From contig JACKDL010000011.1 of the NCBI GenBank assembly GCA_020633555.1, forward strand, positions 131,188 to 195,187: a DNA stretch of 64,000 nt. The letters are read 5' to 3'. A model generated the notes under the pieces. It was not told where the DNA came from and did not search any database. It was given only the letters and a program-made list of their open reading frames with translations. Shown one piece after another: positions 9,312 through 18,072 of this stretch. The position numbers and the translations under genes were made by a program. How positions within the stretch are numbered: position 1 is the stretch's first letter; the number at the start of each line of letters is the position of its first letter. This DNA comes from Myxococcales bacterium. Lineage in GTDB: Bacteria > Myxococcota_A > Bradymonadia > UBA7976 > UBA1532.

Positions 9312-9976
9312 CGGCTCATGAACCCCGCGCGGGCCAGCGTTTCCAGGTCCAGCGGCGCCTTGTGGGCCCCCGCGCCGCCGCGGTGGGTCAACAGGCGCTC
9401 CACGTACTTGCCGATCACGTCGGCCTCGAGGTTCACCCGGCTGCCCACGGGGCGATCGGCCAGGGTCACCACCCCTTGGGTGTGGGGGATCAACACCACG
9501 CTGAAGGTGCCGGCGGCGTCGTCGACGGTGTTGACGGTGAGGCTCACGCCGTCGATGGCGACGGAGCCCTTGTCCACCAGGTAGCGGGCCACCTCGGGCG
9601 GCGCGCTGAACTCGAGCTGCACGGCCTCGCCCAGGGGCGCCTTGCGCACCAGCCGGCCCGTGCCGTCCACGTGGCCCGCCACGATGTGGCCGCCCAGCCG
9701 GTCGCCCAGCCGCAGCGCGCGCTCCAGGTGCACGCGGTGGCCCGGTCGGCGCTCGCCCAGGGCGGTGCGGGCCATGGTCTCGGCCGAGGCGTCCACGGTG
9801 AACCAGTCGTCGCTGAAACGGGTGACGGTCAGGCAGGCCCCGTCGCACGCCACGCTGTCGCCCAGGGCCAGCTCGGCCACCAGGGCGCGCGGCGCGCCGA
9901 GGGTCAACGTCACGCCTTTGGGCAGGGGATCGACCCGCCGCAGGGTGCCGGTGGCCTCGATGAGCCCGGTGAACAC
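9308..9976 (-). CDS. ribE: riboflavin synthase alpha subunit
   Basis: Dismutates two 6,7-dimethyl-8-ribityllumazines to riboflavin. 222 residues from a GTG start (VFTGLIEATGTL, the invariant N-terminus of the family is M-F-T-G-(I/L)-(I/V)-E). It shows the two lumazine-binding repeats, each ending in a V-(N/D)-L-E-like motif (HRVHLERALRLGDRLGGHIVAGHVDGTG; SRVNLEADVIGKY). The GTG lies one base after the ribD TGA, so the two are coupled. Longer upstream frames in this phase are not needed. Confidence 0.93.
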   Translation of the reverse strand: MFTGLIEATGTLRRVDPLPKGVTLTLGAPRALVAELALGDSVACDGACLTVTRFSDDWFTVDASAETMARTALGERRPGHRVHLERALRLGDRLGGHIVAGHVDGTGRLVRKAPLGEAVQLEFSAPPEVARYLVDKGSVAIDGVSLTVNTVDDAAGTFSVVLIPHTQGVVTLADRPVGSRVNLEADVIGKYVERLLTHRGGAGAHKAPLDLETLARAGFMSR

Positions 9977-9977
9977 G

Positions 9978-11099
9978 TCAATGACCTCCGTCGGCGGGCG
10001 CCGTGGGCGGCGCACCATACACGATGCGCCCCCGGATGCGCACATCGGCGTCGAGCACCGTGTGCGTGGGCCCCTCGAGCCGCCAGCCCTGGGCCACCGT
10101 CGGCGGCGAGGGCAGCGCCAGCACCGGGCGGCCCTCGCCGATGAACCGCGGGGCCACGTAGAACACGGCCTCGTCCGCCAGCCCGGCCTGCAGCAGCGCC
10201 CCGTGCAGGCGGCCGCCGCCCTCGACCATCAGCCGCACGATGTCGGCGGTCCGGGCCAGATCGGCGAGCACGGCGGGCAGGTCGAGCCGCCCGCCCACCA
10301 GGGGCGCCGCCACCGCCGTCACCCCGCAGTCACCCCAGGCGCGCACCCGGTCGGCGGGCACGTCGGGGCCGTGGTACAGCCGGGTGTTGGGCCCCATGAG
10401 CTGCAGGTCCAGGGGCAGCTCGCCGCGGGCGTCCAGCACCACCCGCAGCGGATCGCTGCCCGGGGCCAGGCGCACCGTCAGCGCCGGATCGTCGGCGCGG
10501 GCCGTGCCGCTGCCCACCAACACCGCGTCGGCGGCGGCCCGCAGGGCGTGGGCGTCGGCGCGGGCGGCGGGTCCGGTGATCCACTTGCTGTCGCCCGCGG
10601 CGGTGGCGATGCGGCCGTCCAGGCTCACGGCGGCCTTGAGCTGCACCCACGGTCGCCCGTCCAGGATGTAGCGGGCGAAGGGCGCGTGCTGGTGCTCGTG
10701 GCCGGGGGGCATGAGCCCGACGGCCACGGGCACGCCTGCCGCCTCGAGCTTGGCGATGCCGCCGCCGTCCACCTTGGGGTTCGGATCCCGCACGCCCACG
10801 AACACCCGCCCCACGCCCGCCGCCAGGATGGCGTCGGTGCACGGCGGGGTGCGCCCGTGGTGGCAGCAGGGCTCCAGCGTGACGTACATGTCGGCGCCGC
10901 GGGCGGCGGCGCCGGCCTCGGCCAGGGCGTAGACCTCGGCGTGGGGGCCGCCGGCGGGCGCGCTGACCCCGCGCCCCACAATCCGCCCGTCGCGCACGAT
11001 GACGCAGCCGACCTTGGGGTTGGGGCGGGTGCGATGGTGGCTGGCGTGGATCAGGGCCAGCGCCTCGGCCATCCACCCCTGGGGGGGCCTGTCGGACAT
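9978..11099 (-). CDS. ribD: bifunctional pyrimidine deaminase/reductase RibD
   Basis: 373 residues. The N-terminal deaminase domain carries the zinc motifs HAEVYAL and EPCCHHGRTPPC. The C-terminal reductase domain shows LKAAVSLDGRIA, SKWITGPAAR, LVGSGTARADDPALTVR and VEGGGRLHGALL for NADPH and substrate binding. It performs the second and third steps of riboflavin synthesis after GTP cyclohydrolase II. It is 6 bp after nrdR and one base before ribE in the same operon. Confidence 0.95.
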   Translation of the reverse strand: MSDRPPQGWMAEALALIHASHHRTRPNPKVGCVIVRDGRIVGRGVSAPAGGPHAEVYALAEAGAAARGADMYVTLEPCCHHGRTPPCTDAILAAGVGRVFVGVRDPNPKVDGGGIAKLEAAGVPVAVGLMPPGHEHQHAPFARYILDGRPWVQLKAAVSLDGRIATAAGDSKWITGPAARADAHALRAAADAVLVGSGTARADDPALTVRLAPGSDPLRVVLDARGELPLDLQLMGPNTRLYHGPDVPADRVRAWGDCGVTAVAAPLVGGRLDLPAVLADLARTADIVRLMVEGGGRLHGALLQAGLADEAVFYVAPRFIGEGRPVLALPSPPTVAQGWRLEGPTHTVLDADVRIRGRIVYGAPPTAPADGGH

Positions 11100-11105
11100 G
11101 CGACC

Positions 11106-11567
11106 CTAGATGCCCTCACCCGGGTGCAAGGCTTCAAGCAGGGTGAGGAACTGCCGCACGTCCGAGAACTCGCGGTACACCGAGGCGAAGCGCACGTAGG
11201 CCACCTCGTCCAGGGCCTTCAGCCGCCGCAGCACCTCGTCGCCGATGCGGGTGCTGTGCACCTCGCGCTCCGCGAGCTCGGCGAAGTGGCGCTCCACGTC
11301 GCCCAGCAGCCCCTCGATGGCGTCCACCGACACCGCCCGCTTGTGGCACGCGGTCTCCAGCCCCTTGCGCAGCTTCTCCAGGTCGAAGGCCTGCCGGCTG
11401 CCGTCGCGCTTGACCACGGTGGGCAGGTTCACCTCGGCCCGCTCGTAGGTGGTGAAGCGCCGGTTGCAGCCGTCGCAGTGCCGCCGCCGGCGGATGGTGG
11501 TGTGCTCGCGGATGGTGCGCGAGTCCACCACGCGGGTGGCGTCGGAGCGGCAGAAGGGGCACCTCAT
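11106..11567 (-). CDS. nrdR: transcriptional repressor NrdR
   Basis: 153 residues, full length. The N-terminal zinc ribbon starts MRCPFCRSDATRVVDSR and continues with CDGCNRRFTTYE, giving the two Cys pairs. An ATP-cone domain follows (VKRDGSRQAFDLEKLRKGL) and regulates binding in response to dATP/ATP. The family represses ribonucleotide reductase genes. Its placement before ribD is widespread in bacteria. The start overlaps the rpiB stop by 4 bp (ATGA). Confidence 0.96.
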   Translation of the reverse strand: MRCPFCRSDATRVVDSRTIREHTTIRRRRHCDGCNRRFTTYERAEVNLPTVVKRDGSRQAFDLEKLRKGLETACHKRAVSVDAIEGLLGDVERHFAELAEREVHSTRIGDEVLRRLKALDEVAYVRFASVYREFSDVRQFLTLLEALHPGEGI

Positions 11568-12016
11568 GCGCCGGGCTCCAGGGTGTGGATCTTGGTGATC
11601 CGGTCGGCGTGCCGGCCGCCCTCGAACGCGGTCTCGAGGAAGGCGTCCACCAGGTCGCGGGCCACCTGCTCGCCCACCACCCGCGACCCCAGCGCCACGA
11701 TCTGGGCGTCGTTGTGGGCGCGGGCCATGCGGGCGGTGGTGACGTCGTGGCAGAGCGCCGCGCGGATGCCGGCGCGCTTGTTGGCGGCGATGCTGATGCC
11801 GATGCCCGTGCCGCAGATGAGCACGCCCCCGTCCACCGTGCCCGCCAGGACGGCGTCGGCCACCTTGGCGGCGTAGTCGGGGTAGTCCACCCGCGCGGCG
11901 CTGGGCGGCCCCATGTCCAGCACCGCGTCGTCGCCCAGGCGGGCGCGCAGGTGCTCGGCCAAGGCCTGCTTCAGGTTGAAGCCGGCGTGATCGCTGCCGA
12001 TGGCCAGCGTGCGCAT
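11564..12016 (-). CDS. rpiB: ribose-5-phosphate isomerase B
   Basis: 150 residues from ATG 12016 (MRTLAIGSDHAGF). Family hallmarks: GSDHAGFNLKQ, DYPDYAAKVADAV, LICGTGIGISIAANK with the catalytic Cys, and RAALCHDVTTARMARAHNDAQIV. It interconverts ribulose 5-phosphate and ribose 5-phosphate, the ribulose 5-phosphate being the RibB substrate, which may explain the operon partnership. One base separates it from the fabF stop. Confidence 0.95.
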   Translation of the reverse strand: MRTLAIGSDHAGFNLKQALAEHLRARLGDDAVLDMGPPSAARVDYPDYAAKVADAVLAGTVDGGVLICGTGIGISIAANKRAGIRAALCHDVTTARMARAHNDAQIVALGSRVVGEQVARDLVDAFLETAFEGGRHADRITKIHTLEPGA

Positions 12017-12017
12017 C

Positions 12018-13265
12018 TCAGACCGCCTTGAAGACCAGGCTGGCGTTGGTGCCGCCAAAGCCGAAGGAGTTGGTGAGCGCCGCCCCGATGGGCCCCTGCC
12101 GGGCGCCGCTGGCCAGGTAGTCCAGATCGCACTCGGGATCGGGCGTGGTGAGGTTGGTGGTGGGCGGCGCCACGCCCTCGGCCACCGCCAGGGCGCAGAC
12201 GGCCGCCTCGACGGCCCCCGCGGCGCCCAGCATGTGCCCGGTCATGGACTTGGTGCTCGACACCCACAGGGCGTCGGCGTGGGCGCCGAACACCGCGCGG
12301 ATGCCCCGGGTCTCGGCGGCGTCGCCGTGGGGCGTCGAGGTGCCGTGGGCGTTCACGTACTGCACCTGCTCGGGCGCCAGGCCCGCGTCGCGCAGGGCGC
12401 GCTCCATGGCCAGCCGGGCGCCCCGGCCGTCGGGGTGGGGCAGGGTGATGTGGTACGCGTCGCTCGACTGCCCGTAGCCCGCCACCTCGGCGTAGATCCG
12501 CGCGCCGCGGGCCTTGGCCCGGCCCAGCTCCTCCAACACCAGCACCGCGGCGCCCTCGGCGCACACGAAGCCGTCGCGGTCCTTGTCGAAGGGGCGGCTG
12601 GCGCCCTGCGGGTCGTCGTTGCGCACGCTCAGCGCCTTCATGGCCGCGAAGCCGCCCACGCCCAGCGGGGTGATGGTGGCCTCGGCGCCGCCCGCCAGCA
12701 TCACCTCGGCGTCGCCCATGGCGATGAGCCGGGCCGCGTCGCCCACGCTGTGGGCGCCGGTGGCGCAGGCGCTCACGCTGCCCAGGTTGGGCCCCAGGGC
12801 CCCGGTGCGCATGCTCACCGTGCCGGGGGCCAGGTTGGCGATCAGGCGGGGGATCATGAAGGGGCTCAGCCGTCGCGGCCCCTTGGTGCGCAGGATCTCG
12901 TGGGCCTCTTCGATGGTGCCCAGCCCGCCCAGGCCCACCCCGATGAGCACCCCGGTGTCCTCGGGATCGGGCACCGGGCTCGGCAGCCCGGCGTCGGCCA
13001 GGGCCATGTCGGCGGCCGCCGCGCTGAACTGGATGAACCGGTCCATGCGGCGGGCGTCCTTCTTGCCCACCCACGCGTTGGCGTCGAAGTCGGGCACCTG
13101 CCCGGCGATCTGTACGGTGAAGTCGCTGGCGTCGAAGGCGGTGATGGGGCCGATGCCCGAGCGGCCCTCGAGCAGGCCGCGCCACGTGGCCTGGGTGCCC
13201 ACGCCCACCGGGGTGATCAGGCCGACGCCCGTCACCACCACCCGTCGCTCAGGGAACGCGCGCAC
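12018..13265 (-). CDS. fabF: beta-ketoacyl-ACP synthase II
   Basis: 415 residues, GTG start (RAFPERRVVVTGVGLITPVG). It elongates acyl-ACP by condensation with malonyl-ACP. The catalytic triad is complete: Cys in SACATGAHS, His in NAHGTSTPHGD and His in KSMTGHMLGAAGA. The C-terminal NSFGFGGTNASLVF is also canonical. It directly follows acpP (14 bp gap), the usual acpP-fabF pair. Confidence 0.97.
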   Translation of the reverse strand: MRAFPERRVVVTGVGLITPVGVGTQATWRGLLEGRSGIGPITAFDASDFTVQIAGQVPDFDANAWVGKKDARRMDRFIQFSAAAADMALADAGLPSPVPDPEDTGVLIGVGLGGLGTIEEAHEILRTKGPRRLSPFMIPRLIANLAPGTVSMRTGALGPNLGSVSACATGAHSVGDAARLIAMGDAEVMLAGGAEATITPLGVGGFAAMKALSVRNDDPQGASRPFDKDRDGFVCAEGAAVLVLEELGRAKARGARIYAEVAGYGQSSDAYHITLPHPDGRGARLAMERALRDAGLAPEQVQYVNAHGTSTPHGDAAETRGIRAVFGAHADALWVSSTKSMTGHMLGAAGAVEAAVCALAVAEGVAPPTTNLTTPDPECDLDYLASGARQGPIGAALTNSFGFGGTNASLVFKAV

Positions 13266-13279
13266 TTGGCCGGGGGTCC

Positions 13280-13519
13280 TTACTCTTCGGCGTGCTGCTG
13301 CACGTAGTTCATGGCGTCCTGGACGGTGCGGATGTTCTCGGCGTCCTCGTCGGGGATCTCGACGTCGAACTGCTCCTCCATCGCCATCACCAGCTCCACC
13401 AGATCCAGGGAGTCGGCGCCCAGGTCGTCGATGAAGGACGCCTCGGGCACCACCTCATCGAGGCTGACATCGAGCTGGTCGACGATGATCTGGCGGACCT
13501 TCTCGGCCAGGTCGGACAT
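13280..13519 (-). CDS. acpP: acyl carrier protein
   Basis: 79 residues. The phosphopantetheine Ser lies in DDLGADSLDLVELVMAME, and the protein is strongly acidic throughout, as expected for ACP of fatty-acid synthesis. A strong ribosome site AGGAGG (complement of 13529-13534) stands nine bases before the ATG. It appears to be the first gene of the operon running down to the signal-peptidase-like gene at 6382. The 170 bp upstream (13520-13689) probably hold its promoter; no FMN riboswitch was recognised anywhere in the operon. Confidence 0.97.
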   Translation of the reverse strand: MSDLAEKVRQIIVDQLDVSLDEVVPEASFIDDLGADSLDLVELVMAMEEQFDVEIPDEDAENIRTVQDAMNYVQQHAEE

Positions 13520-13689
13520 GGCGGGAGACCTCCTGCGCGCGGGCGCGCTCCGCGTTTGCGGGCCCCGGCCGGGGGATCACCCCGGCGCCCAGGCGGGCCC
13601 GAACCGGCGCACTGTGGCAATGGGGGCAGGGGCTGTCAACCGACGGGACCGACGAGCGCGCCGATGCGAGCGCGGGCGATTGTCTCAGC

Positions 13690-14919
13690 TCAACCCGGGC
13701 GTCCGTCGGCGCGTGGACGCCACAGCCAGCGCCCCGCCAACGCCAGGTAGGCCAGGCAACCACCGGCGAACAACGCGCCCGAGGCGTGCCAGGTGCCGAC
13801 CAGGGCGGCGGGCGGCAACAAGGGGCCTGCGAGGCGCAGCGCGGTGGCCAGGTTGACGGCCACGAAGGCGGCAGTGCTCAGGGGGCGGTCCCTGATGGGA
13901 CGGCCGGTGTGGCCCATACTGACCCGCGTCATCATCCCCACGGTCAAGGTGCCGATCACCCCCAGCGTCAGCGCGTGAATGGCAACCGTGGGCGGGTACG
14001 CGAGGCCCAGGGCTACGGCGCCGAGGAGCAGGTGCCCCAGGCCGATCCAGATCGCGCCGGCGTGAAGGACCGCCAGCAGCGGCACCCCCAGGGCCGCGCG
14101 TGTACCCCAGGTTCGCATTCGCAGGAGCTGCGTGCCGCCCGACGCCACCGCCACGAGGCCGAAGCTGCGCTGGACCAGCGGATCGGGGCTGACCGAGGCC
14201 ACCGCCCCCAGGGGGATCAGCGCGGTGGCGAGTCCCAGGGCCAGGTGCTCGACCGCGGGCACCTTCGTGACCTCTGCCCCGGTGCGGTTGCGGGTGAAGA
14301 GCGGCACGATCCGACCTGCAACCACCACGTTGATCAGCACCAGCCCGTGCACCGCGCCGTAGAGCCCAACTCGAGGCCAGCGCGGATCCACCCCGAGCGG
14401 GGCCGCGTGGACCGCTGCGACGGCCACGGTGAGCCCCGCCAGCAACGCGACCAGCCCGTAGTTCCGGCGTGAGCGGGCGACGATGATCACCCGCCCGACC
14501 GCCAGGGTCAGCCCCAGCGGAAACAAGACCTGCACCCCTCCGATCAGAAGGGGCGGCGCTCCTGGCCCGACCATGAGCGCCCGCCCTGCGAGCCACACCA
14601 GCCACAGGGCGAGCAGGGACCGCCCGTGCAGCGTGTCTCGCCCGGTCCAGTTGCGGGCCGCGGTCAGCAAGAAGCCCGCGACCACTCCCAGGCCGTAGCC
14701 GATGGTCAGCTCGTGGGCGTGCCACAGGGTGGGGGGCAGCACCCCACTGGCGGGATCGCGGCCGGTGGTCAGGGCGTGCAGCCACAGCCCGACACTGATC
14801 ACCGCGAACAGGCTGGCCGAAAAGAAGAACGGGCGAAAACCCATCGCGAGCCACGTCGGGGCTCGGGCGACGGCGCTCTGCGGCGTGGGCTCGCCGAGCA
14901 GGGGCAGTCGGTTGGACAT
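13690..14919 (-). CDS. nnrS: NnrS family haem-copper membrane protein
   Basis: 409 residues with about a dozen predicted membrane segments. It begins with the family N-terminus (LAMGFRPFFFSASLFAVISV), then LWHAHELTIGYGLGVVAGFLLTAARNWTG and, late, IHALTLGVIGTLTVGMMTRVSMGHTGRP, all characteristic of NnrS. NnrS proteins are linked to nitric-oxide stress tolerance in denitrifiers. The ATG overlaps the upstream epimerase stop by one base (TGATG). Last gene of the norE operon. Confidence 0.93.
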   Translation of the reverse strand: MSNRLPLLGEPTPQSAVARAPTWLAMGFRPFFFSASLFAVISVGLWLHALTTGRDPASGVLPPTLWHAHELTIGYGLGVVAGFLLTAARNWTGRDTLHGRSLLALWLVWLAGRALMVGPGAPPLLIGGVQVLFPLGLTLAVGRVIIVARSRRNYGLVALLAGLTVAVAAVHAAPLGVDPRWPRVGLYGAVHGLVLINVVVAGRIVPLFTRNRTGAEVTKVPAVEHLALGLATALIPLGAVASVSPDPLVQRSFGLVAVASGGTQLLRMRTWGTRAALGVPLLAVLHAGAIWIGLGHLLLGAVALGLAYPPTVAIHALTLGVIGTLTVGMMTRVSMGHTGRPIRDRPLSTAAFVAVNLATALRLAGPLLPPAALVGTWHASGALFAGGCLAYLALAGRWLWRPRADGRPG

Positions 14920-15875
14920 CAGCGCCTCCCTGCGGGGCCTTCGGGGCCGCCGCTGTCCGGGCCGCCGGCGGCGGGCTCGACCGCCCTCAGCTCGGGCGCC
15001 GCCAAGGCGGCAGCGGCCTCAGCGACGCCCTCGGTCAGGGACGTCCACGGGCCGGGGTGGTAGCCGTCGAGGGTGCGCCGGTCGAGCTGGGGTGGGGAGA
15101 GCAGCGCGTGGATGAAGGCCGCCAGCGCCGGCGTCGCTGCGGCGACCAGCGCGGCCCGCGAGGTCGGGACGCATGCGGGGACCGGGCACCCGAGGGCATG
15201 GGCCCACGCGCCCAGCCAGCCGCGCCAGCCCACCGACACGGGACCGGCCACGTTCAGGAGCCGTGGTGGGGTGGGATCGGCCAGCAGGCGTCGCACCAGG
15301 CCGCCGAGATCCCTGCTGGCGAGGGGCTGGAGCGTGGCGCCACGCGGCGTCGGGATTGATCGGCCGTGCCGCAGCCGCTGCAGGCCGTCGGGGTGGCGCC
15401 CCGTGGGTGTCAGCGGCAGGTGACCCGGCCCGTAGAGCAGGCCCAGGCGCAGGGCGGTGCGGCGAGCGCCGGCCCGCAAGGCCTGCTCGGCGATCCGCTT
15501 GCCCTGGCCGAGCGGCCCCGTCGGCTGGGGCGGATCGACCTCCGCGTACGCCGCCGGGCGCGCCGGCCCGTAGACCGCGGCGCTGCTCAGCAAGATCACG
15601 GGCACCTCGGGCCCCACGCAGTCCTCGAGCGCCTGGACATCGGCGCCATCGAACGCCACACAGTCCACCACCGCCGCCGGGCCCGTCGCGGCCACGGCCT
15701 GCGCGAGGGCGCCGGGCTGCCGCCGGTCCACCGCAACGTCGGGCGTTGGCCCCGCGTTGAGCCCGCGGGCCGCCGTGATCACGGCCCAGCCCGCCAGGCG
15801 AAGATCCCGCGCGATGGCCCGGCCGGCGCAGCCCGTGCCGCCCAGCACCAGCACGGGCCCGGAGTGGGGCGTCAT
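14919..15875 (-). CDS. NAD-dependent epimerase/dehydratase family protein
   Basis: 318 residues, an extended short-chain dehydrogenase. The nucleotide-binding loop is VLVLGGTGCAGRAIA. SSAAVYGP and a downstream GQGKRIAEQALRA supply the Ser/Tyr/Lys-type region, though the Tyr-x3-Lys motif is replaced by a G-Q-G-K-R sequence, so activity is uncertain. Substrate is unknown. It overlaps the radical SAM gene at its start (ATGA) and nnrS at its end, so it is firmly in the nitric-oxide operon. The C-terminal 25 residues are Pro/Gly-rich. Confidence 0.75.
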   Translation of the reverse strand: MTPHSGPVLVLGGTGCAGRAIARDLRLAGWAVITAARGLNAGPTPDVAVDRRQPGALAQAVAATGPAAVVDCVAFDGADVQALEDCVGPEVPVILLSSAAVYGPARPAAYAEVDPPQPTGPLGQGKRIAEQALRAGARRTALRLGLLYGPGHLPLTPTGRHPDGLQRLRHGRSIPTPRGATLQPLASRDLGGLVRRLLADPTPPRLLNVAGPVSVGWRGWLGAWAHALGCPVPACVPTSRAALVAAATPALAAFIHALLSPPQLDRRTLDGYHPGPWTSLTEGVAEAAAALAAPELRAVEPAAGGPDSGGPEGPAGRR

Positions 15876-17284
15876 GGCGTGTCCCCCGGGTGCTCGAACT
15901 GGACGTAGGGCCGAGGAAACGAGCGCCGCAGGCGGGTCATCACCTGGGGATCGTCCACGTTCAGGGCCCGCACCTGTGCGCGGAACGCCGTCGCCGCCGC
16001 CGGCCCCACGGTGGGAGACGCGGCGCTCAAGAACGCGTCGTCGAAGGGCCCGGCGTCCGCGGGGGTGAAGGCGGCGCCCAAGGCGGCGAGCGCCGCGGCC
16101 TCGCCGGCGAAGGGCGAGCCGGCGTCCAGGCGCAGCGGGAAGGCGTGGAAGCACGGCGCGACCCCCTCACACCCGTGGCCTAGCGCGGCGAGCGCCCCGA
16201 GCCGCTCCAGGGCCAGCGCGAGGTCATCGGGGCCGTCGCCGGGCACCGGGTGCAGCACGCCGATCACCGGCAGCACGTCGTGCTCGAGGCAGGCCGCCAC
16301 CAGCGCGAAGGTCCCATCAAGGTAGCGCCGGAACCGGCCCGGCCCCGGTCCGATCTTGCCCAGCCGCACCAGGCTCGCCTGGGTGATGGCCTCGAGCCCG
16401 AAGTAGATCATGTCGCAGCCGGCGGCGGCCATGCGCGCCACGTCCTCGGGTCGCAGGACGTCCACCCGGGACTCCGCCAGGAAGCGCTGGGGCACCGAGG
16501 CCAGGCGCTCACACAGCCAGGCGTTGCGGCTCGCCGGGACGCCGAACAGCGGATCACAGATCCACAGGTACGTCTCGGGCGCCAGCGCGCCGATGGCGGC
16601 CAGATCGCCCTCGACCCGGGCGGCGGAGTGCGCCATGAAGTCCGGGGAGCAGAGCCGCTCCGTGCAGAAGCCGCAGTGGAAAGGGCAGCCCCTGCTCGCC
16701 AACCAGGGGAAGATGTCGTACGCCGCGAGGCGCGCGAGCAAGCCAAGGTCCAACGGCGCGTCGCTGGGAGGCACCCGCGCCCACGGGTTGTGCACCACCG
16801 AGCCGTCCGGGGCCCGCCACGCGAGGCCGGGCACGCCCGCCGGCCACGCCAGCCCGTCGCGGGCCAGGGCGAGGGCGCCGGGCTCGCCGGCGCCGCAGAC
16901 CACCGCCGACACCGCCGGGCAGCGTCGCAACACCGGCTCGGCCAGCGCCGAGGCCCACACCCCGCCGAGCACCACGGGGCGGTCGCTGAGCTCGCGCAGG
17001 CGCGCCGCGAGGGCCACCCCGAACCGGCCCTCGTGCGTCGAGAGGCAGCTGATCCCGACCACCTCGGGATCCCGAGCCTCGATGTGCGCGACGAGGGCGT
17101 CCAGCACCTGGCGCGGGCTGTCCAGCGCCTCGGCGTCCAACGCCACCGAGGGGTCGAAGACCTCGACATCGGCACCTCGGCTTCGCAGCCACGAACCCAG
17201 GGTGAGGGTCGACAGCGACGGGCAGACGCCGCCCGGCAGCGCGCGCCGCGCCAGAGGCGCGCTGAGCAAGAGCAGCCGACTCAT
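15872..17284 (-). CDS. cobalamin-binding radical SAM protein
   Basis: 470 residues from ATG 17284 (MSRLLLLSAPLARR). Residues about 1-150 look like a B12-binding Rossmann domain (TLGSWLRSRGADVEVFDPS; VVGISCLSTHEGRF; RPVVLGGVWAS), although the usual D-x-H-x-x-G cobalamin ligand is not evident. The radical SAM cluster motif CPFHCGFC sits at about residues 197-204, followed by the SAM/TIM-barrel features ICDPLFGV and YFGLEAITQASLVRLGK. Substrate unknown. It is placed between a VOC protein and an epimerase with ATGA overlaps on both sides. Confidence 0.8.
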   Translation of the reverse strand: MSRLLLLSAPLARRALPGGVCPSLSTLTLGSWLRSRGADVEVFDPSVALDAEALDSPRQVLDALVAHIEARDPEVVGISCLSTHEGRFGVALAARLRELSDRPVVLGGVWASALAEPVLRRCPAVSAVVCGAGEPGALALARDGLAWPAGVPGLAWRAPDGSVVHNPWARVPPSDAPLDLGLLARLAAYDIFPWLASRGCPFHCGFCTERLCSPDFMAHSAARVEGDLAAIGALAPETYLWICDPLFGVPASRNAWLCERLASVPQRFLAESRVDVLRPEDVARMAAAGCDMIYFGLEAITQASLVRLGKIGPGPGRFRRYLDGTFALVAACLEHDVLPVIGVLHPVPGDGPDDLALALERLGALAALGHGCEGVAPCFHAFPLRLDAGSPFAGEAAALAALGAAFTPADAGPFDDAFLSAASPTVGPAAATAFRAQVRALNVDDPQVMTRLRRSFPRPYVQFEHPGDTP

Positions 17285-17793
17285 GGGGATCCGCCCGGCG
17301 GAGGTGCCGCCCGGAACCAGCCGGTGTCGGAGGGCTCCTCGATGGCGTTGAGCTCCACCCACAGGCCGTCCGGGGCCTCGATGAAGGCCACCGCGTGGCG
17401 GTACTCGCCCGCCGCCAGCCGCGCCGGCGTCAGCGGCGCCGCCACCCAGGCGAGCTCGAAGCCGCCTCGCGCGGCCATCCACGCCGGCAGCGCTGCGGGG
17501 GTGAGCGCCACCCGGGCGCCACGGGCCACGAGCCGCGCCAAGGTCCCGGCCAGATCGGCGACTCGCAGCCCCAAGTGCTCGCGCAGCTCCGGATCATGGT
17601 GGCGATCGGGCTCATCGGGTCCCAACTCGGTGAACACGAGGGTGGTGTCGCCGAGCCCCAGCCGGACGAAGCGCCGCCCGGCCGCCCGGCCCTCCAGCAG
17701 CCGCCGGGCCCCGAACACCTGCGTCCAGTACCGCGCCTGTACCTCGCAGCACCGGCACACCCGCGCCACCTCCAGCAGAACGAACTCGCTCAT
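17281..17793 (-). CDS. VOC (glyoxalase/dioxygenase-fold) family protein
   Basis: 170 residues from ATG 17793 (MSEFVLLEVARVC). The pattern is that of a single VOC module: RYWTQVFGARRLLEGR in the first half, HLGLRVADLAGTLARLVARG in the second, and the closing HAVAFIEAPDGLWVELNAIE, whose E could be a metal ligand. The N-terminal VCRCCEV adds a Cys cluster. The reaction cannot be predicted. ATGA overlaps with norF upstream and with the radical SAM gene downstream. Confidence 0.78.
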   Translation of the reverse strand: MSEFVLLEVARVCRCCEVQARYWTQVFGARRLLEGRAAGRRFVRLGLGDTTLVFTELGPDEPDRHHDPELREHLGLRVADLAGTLARLVARGARVALTPAALPAWMAARGGFELAWVAAPLTPARLAAGEYRHAVAFIEAPDGLWVELNAIEEPSDTGWFRAAPPPGGSP

Positions 17794-18065
17794 CCCAGCA
17801 CCGCCCACGCGCCGATCCAGGCCCCTGCGAAGGCCGCCAGCAGCGTGGCCCACAGCCGGTGCGCGCCCCACAGCTCCATGAACACGAGCCCGATGAGCAT
17901 GAACTTCGTCCCGGCCGCTGCCACCACCAGCGCTGGCCGCTCGGTGCCCAGCCAGCTCAACACCGCCAGCGCGACGAGCACAGCCCACACGGCGGCGATG
18001 CGGCGGCCGGCGGGACCATGCCGCGGCGACGCGGCGCTCTCGACGGGGCGTGGCGGGGACCTCAT
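17790..18065 (-). CDS. norF: NorF / cytochrome c oxidase subunit IV-like membrane protein
   Basis: 91 residues from ATG 18065, preceded by GAGG within the norE stop region. A GTG two codons upstream is an alternative. Three hydrophobic helices include the signature AAAGTKFMLIGLVFMELWGAH of small COX4/NorF-type subunits. These accompany NorE in nitric-oxide reductase clusters and seem to help assembly or activity rather than catalysis. Position directly after norE supports the call. Confidence 0.78.
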   Translation of the reverse strand: MRSPPRPVESAASPRHGPAGRRIAAVWAVLVALAVLSWLGTERPALVVAAAGTKFMLIGLVFMELWGAHRLWATLLAAFAGAWIGAWAVLG

Positions 18066-18072
18066 GTACACC

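Noticed and set aside
9308..10045. A longer ribE beginning upstream of the GTG at 9976
   Set aside because: The protein family starts at V/M-F-T-G-L-I-E; the extra residues would overlap ribD and have no family support.
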